From the NCBI GenBank assembly GCA_026708635.1, contig JAPOUP010000151.1, positions 1 through 32,968 of the forward strand: a DNA stretch of 32,968 bases, read 5' to 3'. Each line of letters begins with the position of its first letter. Within the stretch, counting starts at the first letter, position 1. The position numbers and the translations under genes are program-made. The stretch is from Rhodobacter sp. (lineage in GTDB: Bacteria; Pseudomonadota; Alphaproteobacteria; Rhodobacterales; Rhodobacteraceae). Positions 8,332-15,547 of this stretch are shown piece by piece. The notes beneath the pieces were generated by a model, which was given only the letters and a program-made list of their open reading frames with translations, had not been told where the DNA came from and ran no database searches.

Positions 8332-9102
8332 TTAGAATGACGGTTTGCGCTTCTGTCGGAAAGCCGCTTTGCCTTCTTCGAAATCAGGGCCGGTAAAGAG
8401 CGCTTCGAACATGTCATGTAGTGCAGGCTCGGCACCTCCCGCCAGCACGGCCTCCACCATTTTCTTGCCAACGGCATGGCTCGCGGCAGAGAGCTCCGTT
8501 ACGCTCTCGGCATAGTTTAAGACGGCATTCTCGAGCGCGGCATCTATTCGGTCCACGAGCCCGATCGACAGGGCTTCATCCGCGTCAATCCCCCGGGCAG
8601 AGAAGATGATATCCTTGGCCATCGAGCCGCCTACCGTTGCCACGAGTCGTGCGGTATCTTCGTAGGAATACGCGAGTCCGAGCCGGGCGGGCACCACGGC
8701 AAACCGGGCCTTCGGCGCGGCAAATCTGAGATCGGCATGGAGCGCGAGCGCCAAGCCCCCGCCCACACAAGCGCCCTCGACCGCCGCAATGACCGGGCAT
8801 GAGATCGCGGCCACAGCGGCGAGCCCAGTCCGCACGGTGCCGTTGTAGGCGCGTATGCTATCCGGAGTGCCGTAGACCTCGTCAAACTCGTTGATATCCG
8901 CGCCGGCGGAGAAGTGACCGCCAGCGCCGGTGATGACGACTACCCGCGCCTTTCTTTGGTCCACGATGCGCGCGGCCTTCGGTAAAGCAGCCCACATCGC
9001 GTGGTTCATCGCGTTGCGTCGTTCGGGGGCGTTCAGCGTGATCCGCGCGATACGACCAGGGCTGACTTTAAGGGCACCCGCCGCTAGCCGAAGATCAGAC
9101 AG
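8332..9102 (-). CDS. crotonase-fold protein (enoyl-CoA hydratase/isomerase family), apparent CTG start
   Basis: A 256-residue crotonase-superfamily protein. GAGGHFSAGADINEF (about 59-73) and ACVGGGLALALHAD (about 111-124) form the CoA-binding and oxyanion-hole regions. The two glutamates of classical hydratases are replaced: the GGGCE position is Ala118 and the PE position is Ala139 (VVPARLGL). It may therefore be another crotonase-type enzyme rather than a hydratase. The first ATG in frame is at 9009, but clear family sequence (PGRIARITLNAPERRNAM) is encoded upstream of it. The frame is open back to a stop at 9130-9132 with no ATG, GTG or TTG; the only near-cognate start is CTG at 9102, overlapping the acyl-CoA dehydrogenase stop by 8 bases. 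I use 9102; a frameshift is the alternative explanation. Confidence 0.8.
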   Translation of the reverse strand: MSDLRLAAGALKVSPGRIARITLNAPERRNAMNHAMWAALPKAARIVDQRKARVVVITGAGGHFSAGADINEFDEVYGTPDSIRAYNGTVRTGLAAVAAISCPVIAAVEGACVGGGLALALHADLRFAAPKARFAVVPARLGLAYSYEDTARLVATVGGSMAKDIIFSARGIDADEALSIGLVDRIDAALENAVLNYAESVTELSAASHAVGKKMVEAVLAGGAEPALHDMFEALFTGPDFEEGKAAFRQKRKPSF

Positions 9103-10258
9103 GGTTTCGCGCCATGAGCTGTTTGGCGATTATCATGCGCTGAATCTCGTTCGTCCCCTCTCCGATGCACATAAGCGGGGCGTCACGGAAATAACGCTCG
9201 ACGTGATATTCTTTGGAATAGCCGTAGCCACCGTGGATACGCATGGCTTCCAGCGAGTTTTCCACTGCCGCTTCAGAGGCGAAATACTTCGCCATGCCGG
9301 CTTCCATGTCGCATCGCTCGCCTGCGTCGTAGGCCCGGGCGGCATCATAGGTCAGCAGCTTTGCGGCCTGAAGCCGGGTCGCCATCTCGCCCAGCTTGAG
9401 TTGGATCGCCTGATGCTGTCCGATGGTCTTGCCAAAAGTCTTGCGTGTTTGGGCGTAGGTTACGCTGTCATCCAGTGCCGCTTGGGCGAGGCCGCAGCCC
9501 CGGGCCGCGATGTTGATTCGACCGAGTTCAAGTCCGCCTAGCGCAGCTTGCATGCCTTTGCCTTCCACTCCGCCTATGAGTCGATCGGCAGGAATCCGGT
9601 AGTCCTTGAAAGCGAGCTCGGCGCTGTCGATACCCTTGTATCCGAGCTTCTCCAGTTTGCGCGAAACGGTTAAGCCCTCGCCTTTTTCGGCGATGAACAT
9701 GGACATGCCCTTATGACGCGGCTCTGTCTGGGTGTCCGTTTTGACTAGAAGCGCGAAGCAATGTCCCTGAATTCCATTGGTAATCCAGGTTTTGGACCCA
9801 TTTACGATGTAGTCGTCACCGGTACGTTCCGCTTTCGTATGGATCGCCTGGAGATCGGTGCCGGCATCGGGCTCGGTGAGCGCCAAACCGCCGCGCAATT
9901 CGCCAGAAGCAAATTTGGGCAACCAGTATTCTTTTTGGGCCTCCGTGCCCTGACGCATCACACAGGCCGCCATGATCAAATGCGAGTTGATGATGCCAGA
10001 TAGCGACATCCAGGTGCCAGCGATCTTCTCAACGACTTTTGCATAAGTTGTCGCGTTGAGCCCGAGGCCGCCGTATTCCGCTGGAATCGTCGCGCCGAAT
10101 AGCCCCATTTCGGCCATCTGATCGGCCATGTCCTTGGGATACTCGTCGGCATGCTCGAGCCTGAGCACATGGGGTTTCACGTCGCGCTGGAGCCACTTTT
10201 CGAGCGAGGCTAGGATCATGCGGTCTTCGCTCCTTGCGTCAGTGCCATGCTGATTCAT
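9095..10258 (-). CDS. acyl-CoA dehydrogenase
   Basis: A 387-residue FAD-dependent acyl-CoA dehydrogenase that introduces a 2,3-double bond into an acyl-CoA and passes electrons to ETF. The three-part fold is evident: N-terminal helices, the middle flavin-binding segment with LALTEPDAGTDL and GSKTWITNG, and a C-terminal helical domain with ARKTFG-like YAQTRKTFGKTIGQHQAIQ. The catalytic Glu is Glu367 in CIGEGTNEIQRM, the short-chain/glutaryl-CoA-dehydrogenase-like position. The start ATG at 10258 has GAGGA seven bases upstream. It lies between the MaoC hydratase (19 bp upstream) and the crotonase (overlapping downstream), a standard dehydrogenation-hydration unit. Sequence style suggests short or branched acyl-CoA or dicarboxylyl-CoA substrates; the exact substrate is not determinable. 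Confidence 0.93.
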   Translation of the reverse strand: MNQHGTDARSEDRMILASLEKWLQRDVKPHVLRLEHADEYPKDMADQMAEMGLFGATIPAEYGGLGLNATTYAKVVEKIAGTWMSLSGIINSHLIMAACVMRQGTEAQKEYWLPKFASGELRGGLALTEPDAGTDLQAIHTKAERTGDDYIVNGSKTWITNGIQGHCFALLVKTDTQTEPRHKGMSMFIAEKGEGLTVSRKLEKLGYKGIDSAELAFKDYRIPADRLIGGVEGKGMQAALGGLELGRINIAARGCGLAQAALDDSVTYAQTRKTFGKTIGQHQAIQLKLGEMATRLQAAKLLTYDAARAYDAGERCDMEAGMAKYFASEAAVENSLEAMRIHGGYGYSKEYHVERYFRDAPLMCIGEGTNEIQRMIIAKQLMARNPV

Positions 10259-10277
10259 AAGAGCTTCCTCTCAAGGG

Positions 10278-10796
10278 CTAGTAGCCCGCTTTTTCTTCGT
10301 TCTCGAATCCGGTCTTTGCGATGAGCATGGTGCGGTCAAATACACAGACTTCTTTGCCGTCCTGGTTAAAGCCGCGCGTGCGCGCCGTAACGATGCCAGC
10401 GTGGGGCCGCGATTTGCTTTCTCGCATTTTAAGAACCTCACTTTCCGCCGTCAATGTGTCACCCACAAAAAGCGGGAACGTCATCTTGATGCTCGACCAG
10501 CCTAGATTGGCGATCGCCTTCTGGCTGAGATCGGTGACACTCATTCCCACCATTAGCGCCACGGTGAATGGCGAGCAGACGATCGTGCGGCCAAATTCGG
10601 AGTGGCTGGCATATTCGGTGTCGAAATGCATCGGGTGGGTGTTCATCGTCAGCAGCGTGAACCACGTATTGTCCGTCTCGGTGATGGTGCGGCCGGGCCG
10701 ATGCTCATAGACATGGCCTATATCGAAATCCTCGAAGTAGCGGCCAAACCGCTCGCGAAATCGACCGGGACTCACTTCGTGTGCGTAGCCTACCAT
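10278..10796 (-). CDS. MaoC-family enoyl-CoA hydratase (mesaconyl/itaconyl-CoA hydratase-like)
   Basis: A 172-residue MaoC/hot-dog protein that should hydrate an enoyl-CoA. The family signature is RTITETDNTWFTLLTMNTHPMHFD, here with Asn52 where R-specific hydratases have Asp and with His57 kept. A second conserved stretch is SPFTVALMVGMSVTDLS. This single hot-dog architecture with a TETDN and NTHPMH region resembles hydratases that work beside CitE-like lyases in C5-dicarboxylate or branched-chain catabolism, such as itaconyl- or mesaconyl-CoA hydratases. The start ATG at 10796 has AAGGGG nine bases upstream. It heads the minus-strand block with the acyl-CoA dehydrogenase and crotonase and has an operator-like site about 60 bp upstream. 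The exact acyl-CoA is inferred only from family and context. Confidence 0.88.
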   Translation of the reverse strand: MVGYAHEVSPGRFRERFGRYFEDFDIGHVYEHRPGRTITETDNTWFTLLTMNTHPMHFDTEYASHSEFGRTIVCSPFTVALMVGMSVTDLSQKAIANLGWSSIKMTFPLFVGDTLTAESEVLKMRESKSRPHAGIVTARTRGFNQDGKEVCVFDRTMLIAKTGFENEEKAGY

Positions 10797-10854
10797 GCTC
10801 CAATCCCCTTTGCTCGTTCGATTCGGCGCGGACTCAACTGCGCATTGCTTCAGG

Positions 10855-10868
10855 TTTGTCCAGACGAC
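10855..10868. promoter_or_regulatory. operator-like palindrome upstream of the MaoC-ACAD-crotonase block
   Basis: TTTGTCCAGACGAC matches TTTGTCCGGACAAA at 11 of 14 positions and keeps the GTC-NN-GAC core. It lies in the 117-bp gap between the MmgE/PrpD stop and the MaoC start, where a separate promoter for the block is plausible. No confident -35/-10 pair was seen. Binding by the GntR/UTRA regulator is inferred. Confidence 0.55.
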
Positions 10869-10913
10869 TTAGTTCATCGGGAACATATACCCATAGCTCT
10901 TTCCAGGCGCTGG

Positions 10914-12287
10914 CTATGGCGCTACCGTCAGCCGCGCTAAGTCGGCAACGTCATCTAAATCCTCAATCCCGTCTACCGCCGTCACGAGATCATCGCCTTG
11001 CCTGGTCCTGAGCATTTTGGCGCCGTAGGTGATGCAACGGCGAAACTTGGCTTCATTCTCCTCAGGACTGAGCGGCACATCTGGATGGCCATAGACCTGC
11101 TTAAGTTCAACAATCTCTTTGCGTCCATCCGCGAGCGAGAACGTGAATTTCTGCGGAACCAGAGCGTTCTCGTCTGGATTGTCGTCTTGTTTGAGCGAAA
11201 CCATCGCGGCCGCTTTATGAACGGTGGGGTCGGTGAGCACCGGCGCGCGGAATTCGGGGACATCCACGTTACCACGCGCGATCCAGGCGCCGGCTACGTA
11301 GGCAAGACAGAGCTTGGCATAGTTTGAAGCCGGATCAGGCTGATCAGGACGCGAGACGAGCCGGTACACGAGGGGCGGGACATCCCCATTGATGCCCACG
11401 ATGTCGTCGCGGGCGATCCCTTTCGCCTCGAGCTGGCGCAACGCATCGAGGACCCCGTGGGTAAGGCGCCCGGACGGAAACGGCTTGTGTGCGAGCTGCG
11501 CGATTTGCCACTCCCTCCCCAATCGCGACCAGATCGCTTCGAGGTCAAATCGGTTGTCTTCGAACATCCTGAAATAGCCGTAGGCCCCGTCAAGGATTTC
11601 ATGTGGTCCGCGAAACCCCGCCTTTGCCAAGGCGACAGCTGTAAGTGCCCCACGGGCATTAAAGCCGATTTGCATACCCAAGACTGGAGAGCCCTCCGCA
11701 TGGGGCTGCAAGGTGCCCGAGGTTTGTCCATAGGTTATGCCGAGGGTATCTTTGACAGCCTTCTCGTCAAGCCCCTCCAACTTGGCCAGGGCGGCGGCGG
11801 CGCCAAAGCCGCCTGCGGTAGCCGGCCGAAAAAAACGCACTGGTCCCTCGGCGGCGACGCCGAGTAAGGTCGCTACTTCAACACCCACCGCAAGAGCGAC
11901 GAGAAAATCAGGACCGGAGACGGGGCACCCGTCCGCGCTCCGCTTTTCGGCGTGCGCGAGCGACGCCGAGAGCACAGTTGCCATGGGATGCACCACAGCG
12001 CCTTCATGAACGCAGTCATATTCTAGGCAGTGAAGTTGATAGGCATTGACGATCGCCGCGCTGGTCGCGGGTAGCCGCTCGCCAGTTACCCAAACGGTTG
12101 CCTCATCGCCGTCGCCAAAGCTACCTACAGTTTGCGTTAGCTCGGCCACGCCCTCTCCGGAGGAGCCGGCAATACCCACGCCCAAGCTGTCGAGAAGAAA
12201 CACGCGAGCCTTATCGCGGACGGCATCGTTCATGTCCGCCAACTTGGCCTCCACCACATAGGCCGCTATCCGATCGAGTGACGTCAT
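10914..12287 (-). CDS. MmgE/PrpD-family protein (second copy)
   Basis: A 457-residue MmgE/PrpD protein, clearly different from the copy at 4347-5708. N-terminal VRDKARVFLLDSLGVGIAGS, LHCLEYDCVHEGAVVHPMA with conserved histidines, and LAHKPFPSGRLTHGVLDAL near residue 270 are family landmarks. The family acts on substituted polycarboxylates by elimination, hydration, decarboxylation or epimerisation. The frame extends to 12308, but ATG 12287 overlaps the deacetylase stop as ATGA, so I take it as the start. It is the last gene of the long minus-strand ABC-SDR-GMC-deacetylase block. Two paralogues in different operons of one regulon suggest two distinct steps or two isomeric substrates; which is not known. 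Confidence 0.85.
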   Translation of the reverse strand: MTSLDRIAAYVVEAKLADMNDAVRDKARVFLLDSLGVGIAGSSGEGVAELTQTVGSFGDGDEATVWVTGERLPATSAAIVNAYQLHCLEYDCVHEGAVVHPMATVLSASLAHAEKRSADGCPVSGPDFLVALAVGVEVATLLGVAAEGPVRFFRPATAGGFGAAAALAKLEGLDEKAVKDTLGITYGQTSGTLQPHAEGSPVLGMQIGFNARGALTAVALAKAGFRGPHEILDGAYGYFRMFEDNRFDLEAIWSRLGREWQIAQLAHKPFPSGRLTHGVLDALRQLEAKGIARDDIVGINGDVPPLVYRLVSRPDQPDPASNYAKLCLAYVAGAWIARGNVDVPEFRAPVLTDPTVHKAAAMVSLKQDDNPDENALVPQKFTFSLADGRKEIVELKQVYGHPDVPLSPEENEAKFRRCITYGAKMLRTRQGDDLVTAVDGIEDLDDVADLARLTVAP

Positions 12288-13153
12288 GGCCCGCCCTCGG
12301 GGCAGCATTCAGCGAAACGGGCGGCAATCTCTGAGCGGCGCGCGATCCAGACATCGTCGTGGCCAGCCACGTAGTCGAGGAGATCGCGCAGGGCACCGAT
12401 ACGGCCTGGACGACCCACGATACGCAAGTGAAGTCCCACCGACATCATGCGCGGCCCCTCATCAGCGGCTTCGGCACGCATCCAGTCAAAGCTTTTCTTG
12501 GCATAGTCTAGCCAGTCATCGGGTGAGAGCGCGGGGGCGATCCACATTTTCATGTCGTTGGTGTCAAGTGCGTAGGGTACGCAGAGGAGCGAACGGTCAG
12601 CGCCTTCGGGTCTCTCCCAAAATGGAACGTCCCGGGAATAGTCGTCCATGTGATAATCAAAGCCCTCTTCGACCAGAAGTCGGCGGGTATTATCGGTGTG
12701 CAGATAGCGCGAGAGCCATCCACTTGGCCGGACGCCACAGGTCTTTTCGATACTGTCGGCGGCGCGGCGGATCGTGATGCGCTCGGCCTCTTCGTCTAAA
12801 TTGAAGGTATGCGTCCAGCGCCATCCGTGCGAGCAGACTTCATGTCCGTCGGCCACGATCTCGGCAGTGAGGTCGGGTGCTGCCTCAAGGGCTTGCGCGG
12901 CCGCCGTGAAGGTCGAAACCATTCCGCGTTCGCGCAAAAGCTTTAGGATGCGCGGGCCCCCGGTGGTGATGCCGTAGTAGTAATTCGACTCATTTCCATA
13001 GTTGCGGATCGGCATACCGAGGGCCACGCCGAGTTCGTCGACGGGTTCTGGCTTCTTATCACCGCGCGCCACCGACATCTCGGAGCCTTCCTCGACATTG
13101 GTTACGATAGAGAACGCGAGTGTCTTGCCTCTTGGCCATGAAAGCTCAGGCAT
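12284..13153 (-). CDS. polysaccharide-deacetylase-fold hydrolase, PuuE (allantoinase)-like
   Basis: A 289-residue NodB-fold protein. Instead of the deacetylase TFDDG motif it has FSIVTNVEEGSE (residues about 14-25), and instead of HSxxH it has SHGWRWTH (108-115). Both are typical of the PuuE branch, which opens cyclic amides such as allantoin rather than deacetylating sugars. ADGHEVCSHG and PSGWLSRYLHTDNTRRLL are also PuuE-like. The frame extends to 13207, but ATG 13153 overlaps the GMC stop by 8 bases (ATGCCTGA) and places the first strand correctly. It ends in an ATGA overlap with MmgE/PrpD. In this locus it is a second likely C-N hydrolase beside the amidase. No other purine-catabolism genes are present, so true allantoin degradation is unlikely. 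Confidence 0.82.
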   Translation of the reverse strand: MPELSWPRGKTLAFSIVTNVEEGSEMSVARGDKKPEPVDELGVALGMPIRNYGNESNYYYGITTGGPRILKLLRERGMVSTFTAAAQALEAAPDLTAEIVADGHEVCSHGWRWTHTFNLDEEAERITIRRAADSIEKTCGVRPSGWLSRYLHTDNTRRLLVEEGFDYHMDDYSRDVPFWERPEGADRSLLCVPYALDTNDMKMWIAPALSPDDWLDYAKKSFDWMRAEAADEGPRMMSVGLHLRIVGRPGRIGALRDLLDYVAGHDDVWIARRSEIAARFAECCPEGGP

Positions 13154-14783
13154 TGGCGCCCTCCTTTTCTTCTTCGGGGTCGAACGCGGGAAGCGGTGCG
13201 CGGCCAAGCATCATGTCGGCCGACTTTTCCGCGATCATCATCGTTGGCGCCGAGGTATTGCCCCCGATGATGCGCGGCATCACCGACGCATCGGCGATCC
13301 GCAGTCCGTCAAGTCCCCGAACGCGCAAGGCCTCGTCAACAACCGACCCTTCATCAGCGCCCATTCGGGCTGTTCCCACGGGATGGAAGATGGTGTTCGC
13401 AGCCGAACGCAACCAAGCGTCGATTTCGGCATCGGTCTCCAGAACCTTTTCCGGTGAAATCATCCCGGCATTCCGGTCCGCCAGCGGTGATTGGGTGCCG
13501 ATCCTCTGCGCTAGCCTATAGCCTCCGCGAAAACACTCAAGATCGCTCGGGTCGCTGAGATAACCGGCGTCGATCATCGGCGGTTGCGACGGCCGGTCGG
13601 AAGAAACGTGGACGTAGCCTCGGCTCACGGGTCTGAGCTGATAGAAGTTGATCAGATATCCGTGTTGCCCTTGACCTGACTGTGTCGTCTCCAAATTTAA
13701 CCCGGGAACAAAGGTGATGTGGATGTCCGGGCGGTCGACGTCGGGCCGCGTCCTGAGAAAGCCGCCCACTTCCAGCGGCACAGCTGAAGCTGGCCCCTCT
13801 CCCATCACGTAGGCCCTAATGCCGGCCCAGAGCGCGCGGTCCGGGCGCATTAGTCCGTAAAGCGTGATCGGGTCCTTGCAGCGATACGTAAGATAAACTC
13901 CCAAATGTTCCTGCAAGTTCTCGCCAACCTCGGGGAGCGCATGCGCTACCTCGATCCCCGCTGCCTTTAGGGTTTCCGGATCACCGATTCCGCTCAGTTC
14001 AAGGATCTGGGGGGTATTGATCGTTCCTGCGGCAAGTACCACTTCCCGCCGCGCCGCGACCGTTTCCCGTCCCGCTGGCCGCCAAGCGGTCACGCCAGTG
14101 ACGTGCTTACCCTCCAGCATTAGTCGTTCTACCCGAGTATTTTTCCAGATCGTTAGGTTGGGACGGCCTTTTATCGGCCGCAGGAATGCCGTCGCCGAGC
14201 TTTCTCGCCGCCCATCCCGGATGTTAAAGTCATAAGGCCCGAGGCCCTCTTGATCGGGGCCGTTATGATCATCTACGCGGGGATGCCCGGCGGCCTTTGC
14301 GGCTTTCAGGAAATCGTCGTAAAGCGGATTTTGGGCTTTGGCGGTCACGACGCGAAGCGGGCCCGCTTTGCCGTGGTAGGGGCCATCGCGATCGGCATGA
14401 TCTTCGGAGCGTTTAAAATAGGGGAGAACGTCCCGATAGCCCCAGCCCGCCAAACCCATCTGGCGCCAATCGTCATAATCGCGACGATTTCCGCGCATAT
14501 ACATCATGCCGTTGATGGAGGAACAACCGCCCAGGACTTTACCCCTAGGCCAGGCAATCTCACGCCCGTTGAGCCCGTATTGGGGTGTCGTAGCATAGCC
14601 CCAGTTCGTGGGCTTGTGGAAATAAGCCAACCCAGCGGCGAGAGGAAGGCGCAGGATGGGATGGGCATCGCTGCCCCCCGCCTCGATCAACAGAACCTTG
14701 CTCCCACTGTCCTCGCTAAGCCGATTTGCTAGCACGCAACCGGCGGAGCCTGCACCTATGATAATGAAATCAAACTCCGCCAT
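13146..14783 (-). CDS. GMC-family FAD oxidoreductase (second copy)
   Basis: A 545-residue GMC oxidoreductase. FDFIIIGAGSAGCVLANRLS and LIEAGG bind FAD, GKVLGGCSSINGMMYMRGN is the GMC signature, and the C-terminal active site has IFHPVGTARMG (His) and GGNTSAPTMM (Asn). It is full length and close to the choline-dehydrogenase/alcohol-dehydrogenase branch. The start ATG overlaps the SDR stop by one base (TGATG) and the stop overlaps the deacetylase start by 8 bases, so it is embedded in a tightly coupled operon. With the adjacent SDR it could carry out two consecutive alcohol/aldehyde or alcohol/ketone oxidations on one substrate. It differs substantially from the copy at 602-2191, so recent duplication is unlikely. 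Confidence 0.92.
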   Translation of the reverse strand: MAEFDFIIIGAGSAGCVLANRLSEDSGSKVLLIEAGGSDAHPILRLPLAAGLAYFHKPTNWGYATTPQYGLNGREIAWPRGKVLGGCSSINGMMYMRGNRRDYDDWRQMGLAGWGYRDVLPYFKRSEDHADRDGPYHGKAGPLRVVTAKAQNPLYDDFLKAAKAAGHPRVDDHNGPDQEGLGPYDFNIRDGRRESSATAFLRPIKGRPNLTIWKNTRVERLMLEGKHVTGVTAWRPAGRETVAARREVVLAAGTINTPQILELSGIGDPETLKAAGIEVAHALPEVGENLQEHLGVYLTYRCKDPITLYGLMRPDRALWAGIRAYVMGEGPASAVPLEVGGFLRTRPDVDRPDIHITFVPGLNLETTQSGQGQHGYLINFYQLRPVSRGYVHVSSDRPSQPPMIDAGYLSDPSDLECFRGGYRLAQRIGTQSPLADRNAGMISPEKVLETDAEIDAWLRSAANTIFHPVGTARMGADEGSVVDEALRVRGLDGLRIADASVMPRIIGGNTSAPTMMIAEKSADMMLGRAPLPAFDPEEEKEGANA

Positions 14784-15547
14784 CAGTAAGGAAACTCCGC
14801 TCCGTTCATTGCGATCGCCTGGCCCGAGACATAGGAGGCGTCATCCGTTGCCAGCCAGCTCACGGTTGCCGCCACATCTTCGGGGCTGCCAAAGCGGCCC
14901 ATGGGTACGGATGCGCGAAAGCTCTCAACGACCTCTTCGGGCGTGGCCCCGGTGACACGGGCGAATCCTTCTGATATTCCGCTCCAGAAACGTGTCTTGA
15001 TGTGCCCCGGCGCATAGGTGTTCACGCGAATACCGCGCGGTGCCAGCTCAATGGCGAGCGATTGGGAGAACATGATGATGGCTGCCTTTGAGGCGCAATA
15101 GGAAGAGATGTTCTGAACCCCGCGTCGGCCTGCACCTGAGGCCGCATTGATGATCACGCCCTCTTTGTTCCCCGCCAACATGCGCCGCGCCGCTTCTCGA
15201 CTGCCGAGAAAGACACCGCCCATATTGACATCCATGACACGGCGCCAAGCTTCCCATGAGGTCTCGGCCACGGTCTCTACGTGAATGATGCCCGCATTGT
15301 TGACCACGATCTCCGGCACTCCGCTCGCTGCTTCGGCGGTGTCGAAGGCAACCTTGATGCCAGCTTCGTCTGTGACGTCGATAGTCACTGCGGTGCCGCC
15401 AATCTCGTCTGCAACGCGAGATGCGCCAGCGTGGTCGAGGTCAGCGACGACAACGTGGGCACCGTCCCGCGCCAGGCGTCGGGCTATACCCTCTCCGATC
15501 CCACTCGCCGCACCGGTCACGAGGGCGCATTTGCCTTGGTGAATCAT
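14783..15547 (-). CDS. short-chain dehydrogenase/reductase (SDR)
   Basis: A 254-residue classical SDR that should interconvert an alcohol and a ketone with NAD(P). It shows the cofactor motif TGAASGIGEG near the N-terminus, ADLDHAG after strand 2 (an acidic residue that favours NAD), NNAG, the catalytic Ser in INAASGAG, and YCASK with the Tyr and Lys. C-terminal GRFGSPEDVAATVSWLASD-type sequence is typical. The start overlaps the ABC ATPase stop as ATGA and its stop overlaps the GMC start. Being downstream of transporter genes in one transcript suggests it acts early on the imported compound. The substrate cannot be deduced. Confidence 0.93.
   Translation of the reverse strand: MIHQGKCALVTGAASGIGEGIARRLARDGAHVVVADLDHAGASRVADEIGGTAVTIDVTDEAGIKVAFDTAEAASGVPEIVVNNAGIIHVETVAETSWEAWRRVMDVNMGGVFLGSREAARRMLAGNKEGVIINAASGAGRRGVQNISSYCASKAAIIMFSQSLAIELAPRGIRVNTYAPGHIKTRFWSGISEGFARVTGATPEEVVESFRASVPMGRFGSPEDVAATVSWLATDDASYVSGQAIAMNGAEFPY

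Noticed and set aside
12284-13153. Annotation as a sugar or peptidoglycan deacetylase
   Set aside because: The metal-binding TFDDG and HSxxH motifs are replaced by PuuE-type NVEEGSE and SHGWRW, and no signal peptide is visible.
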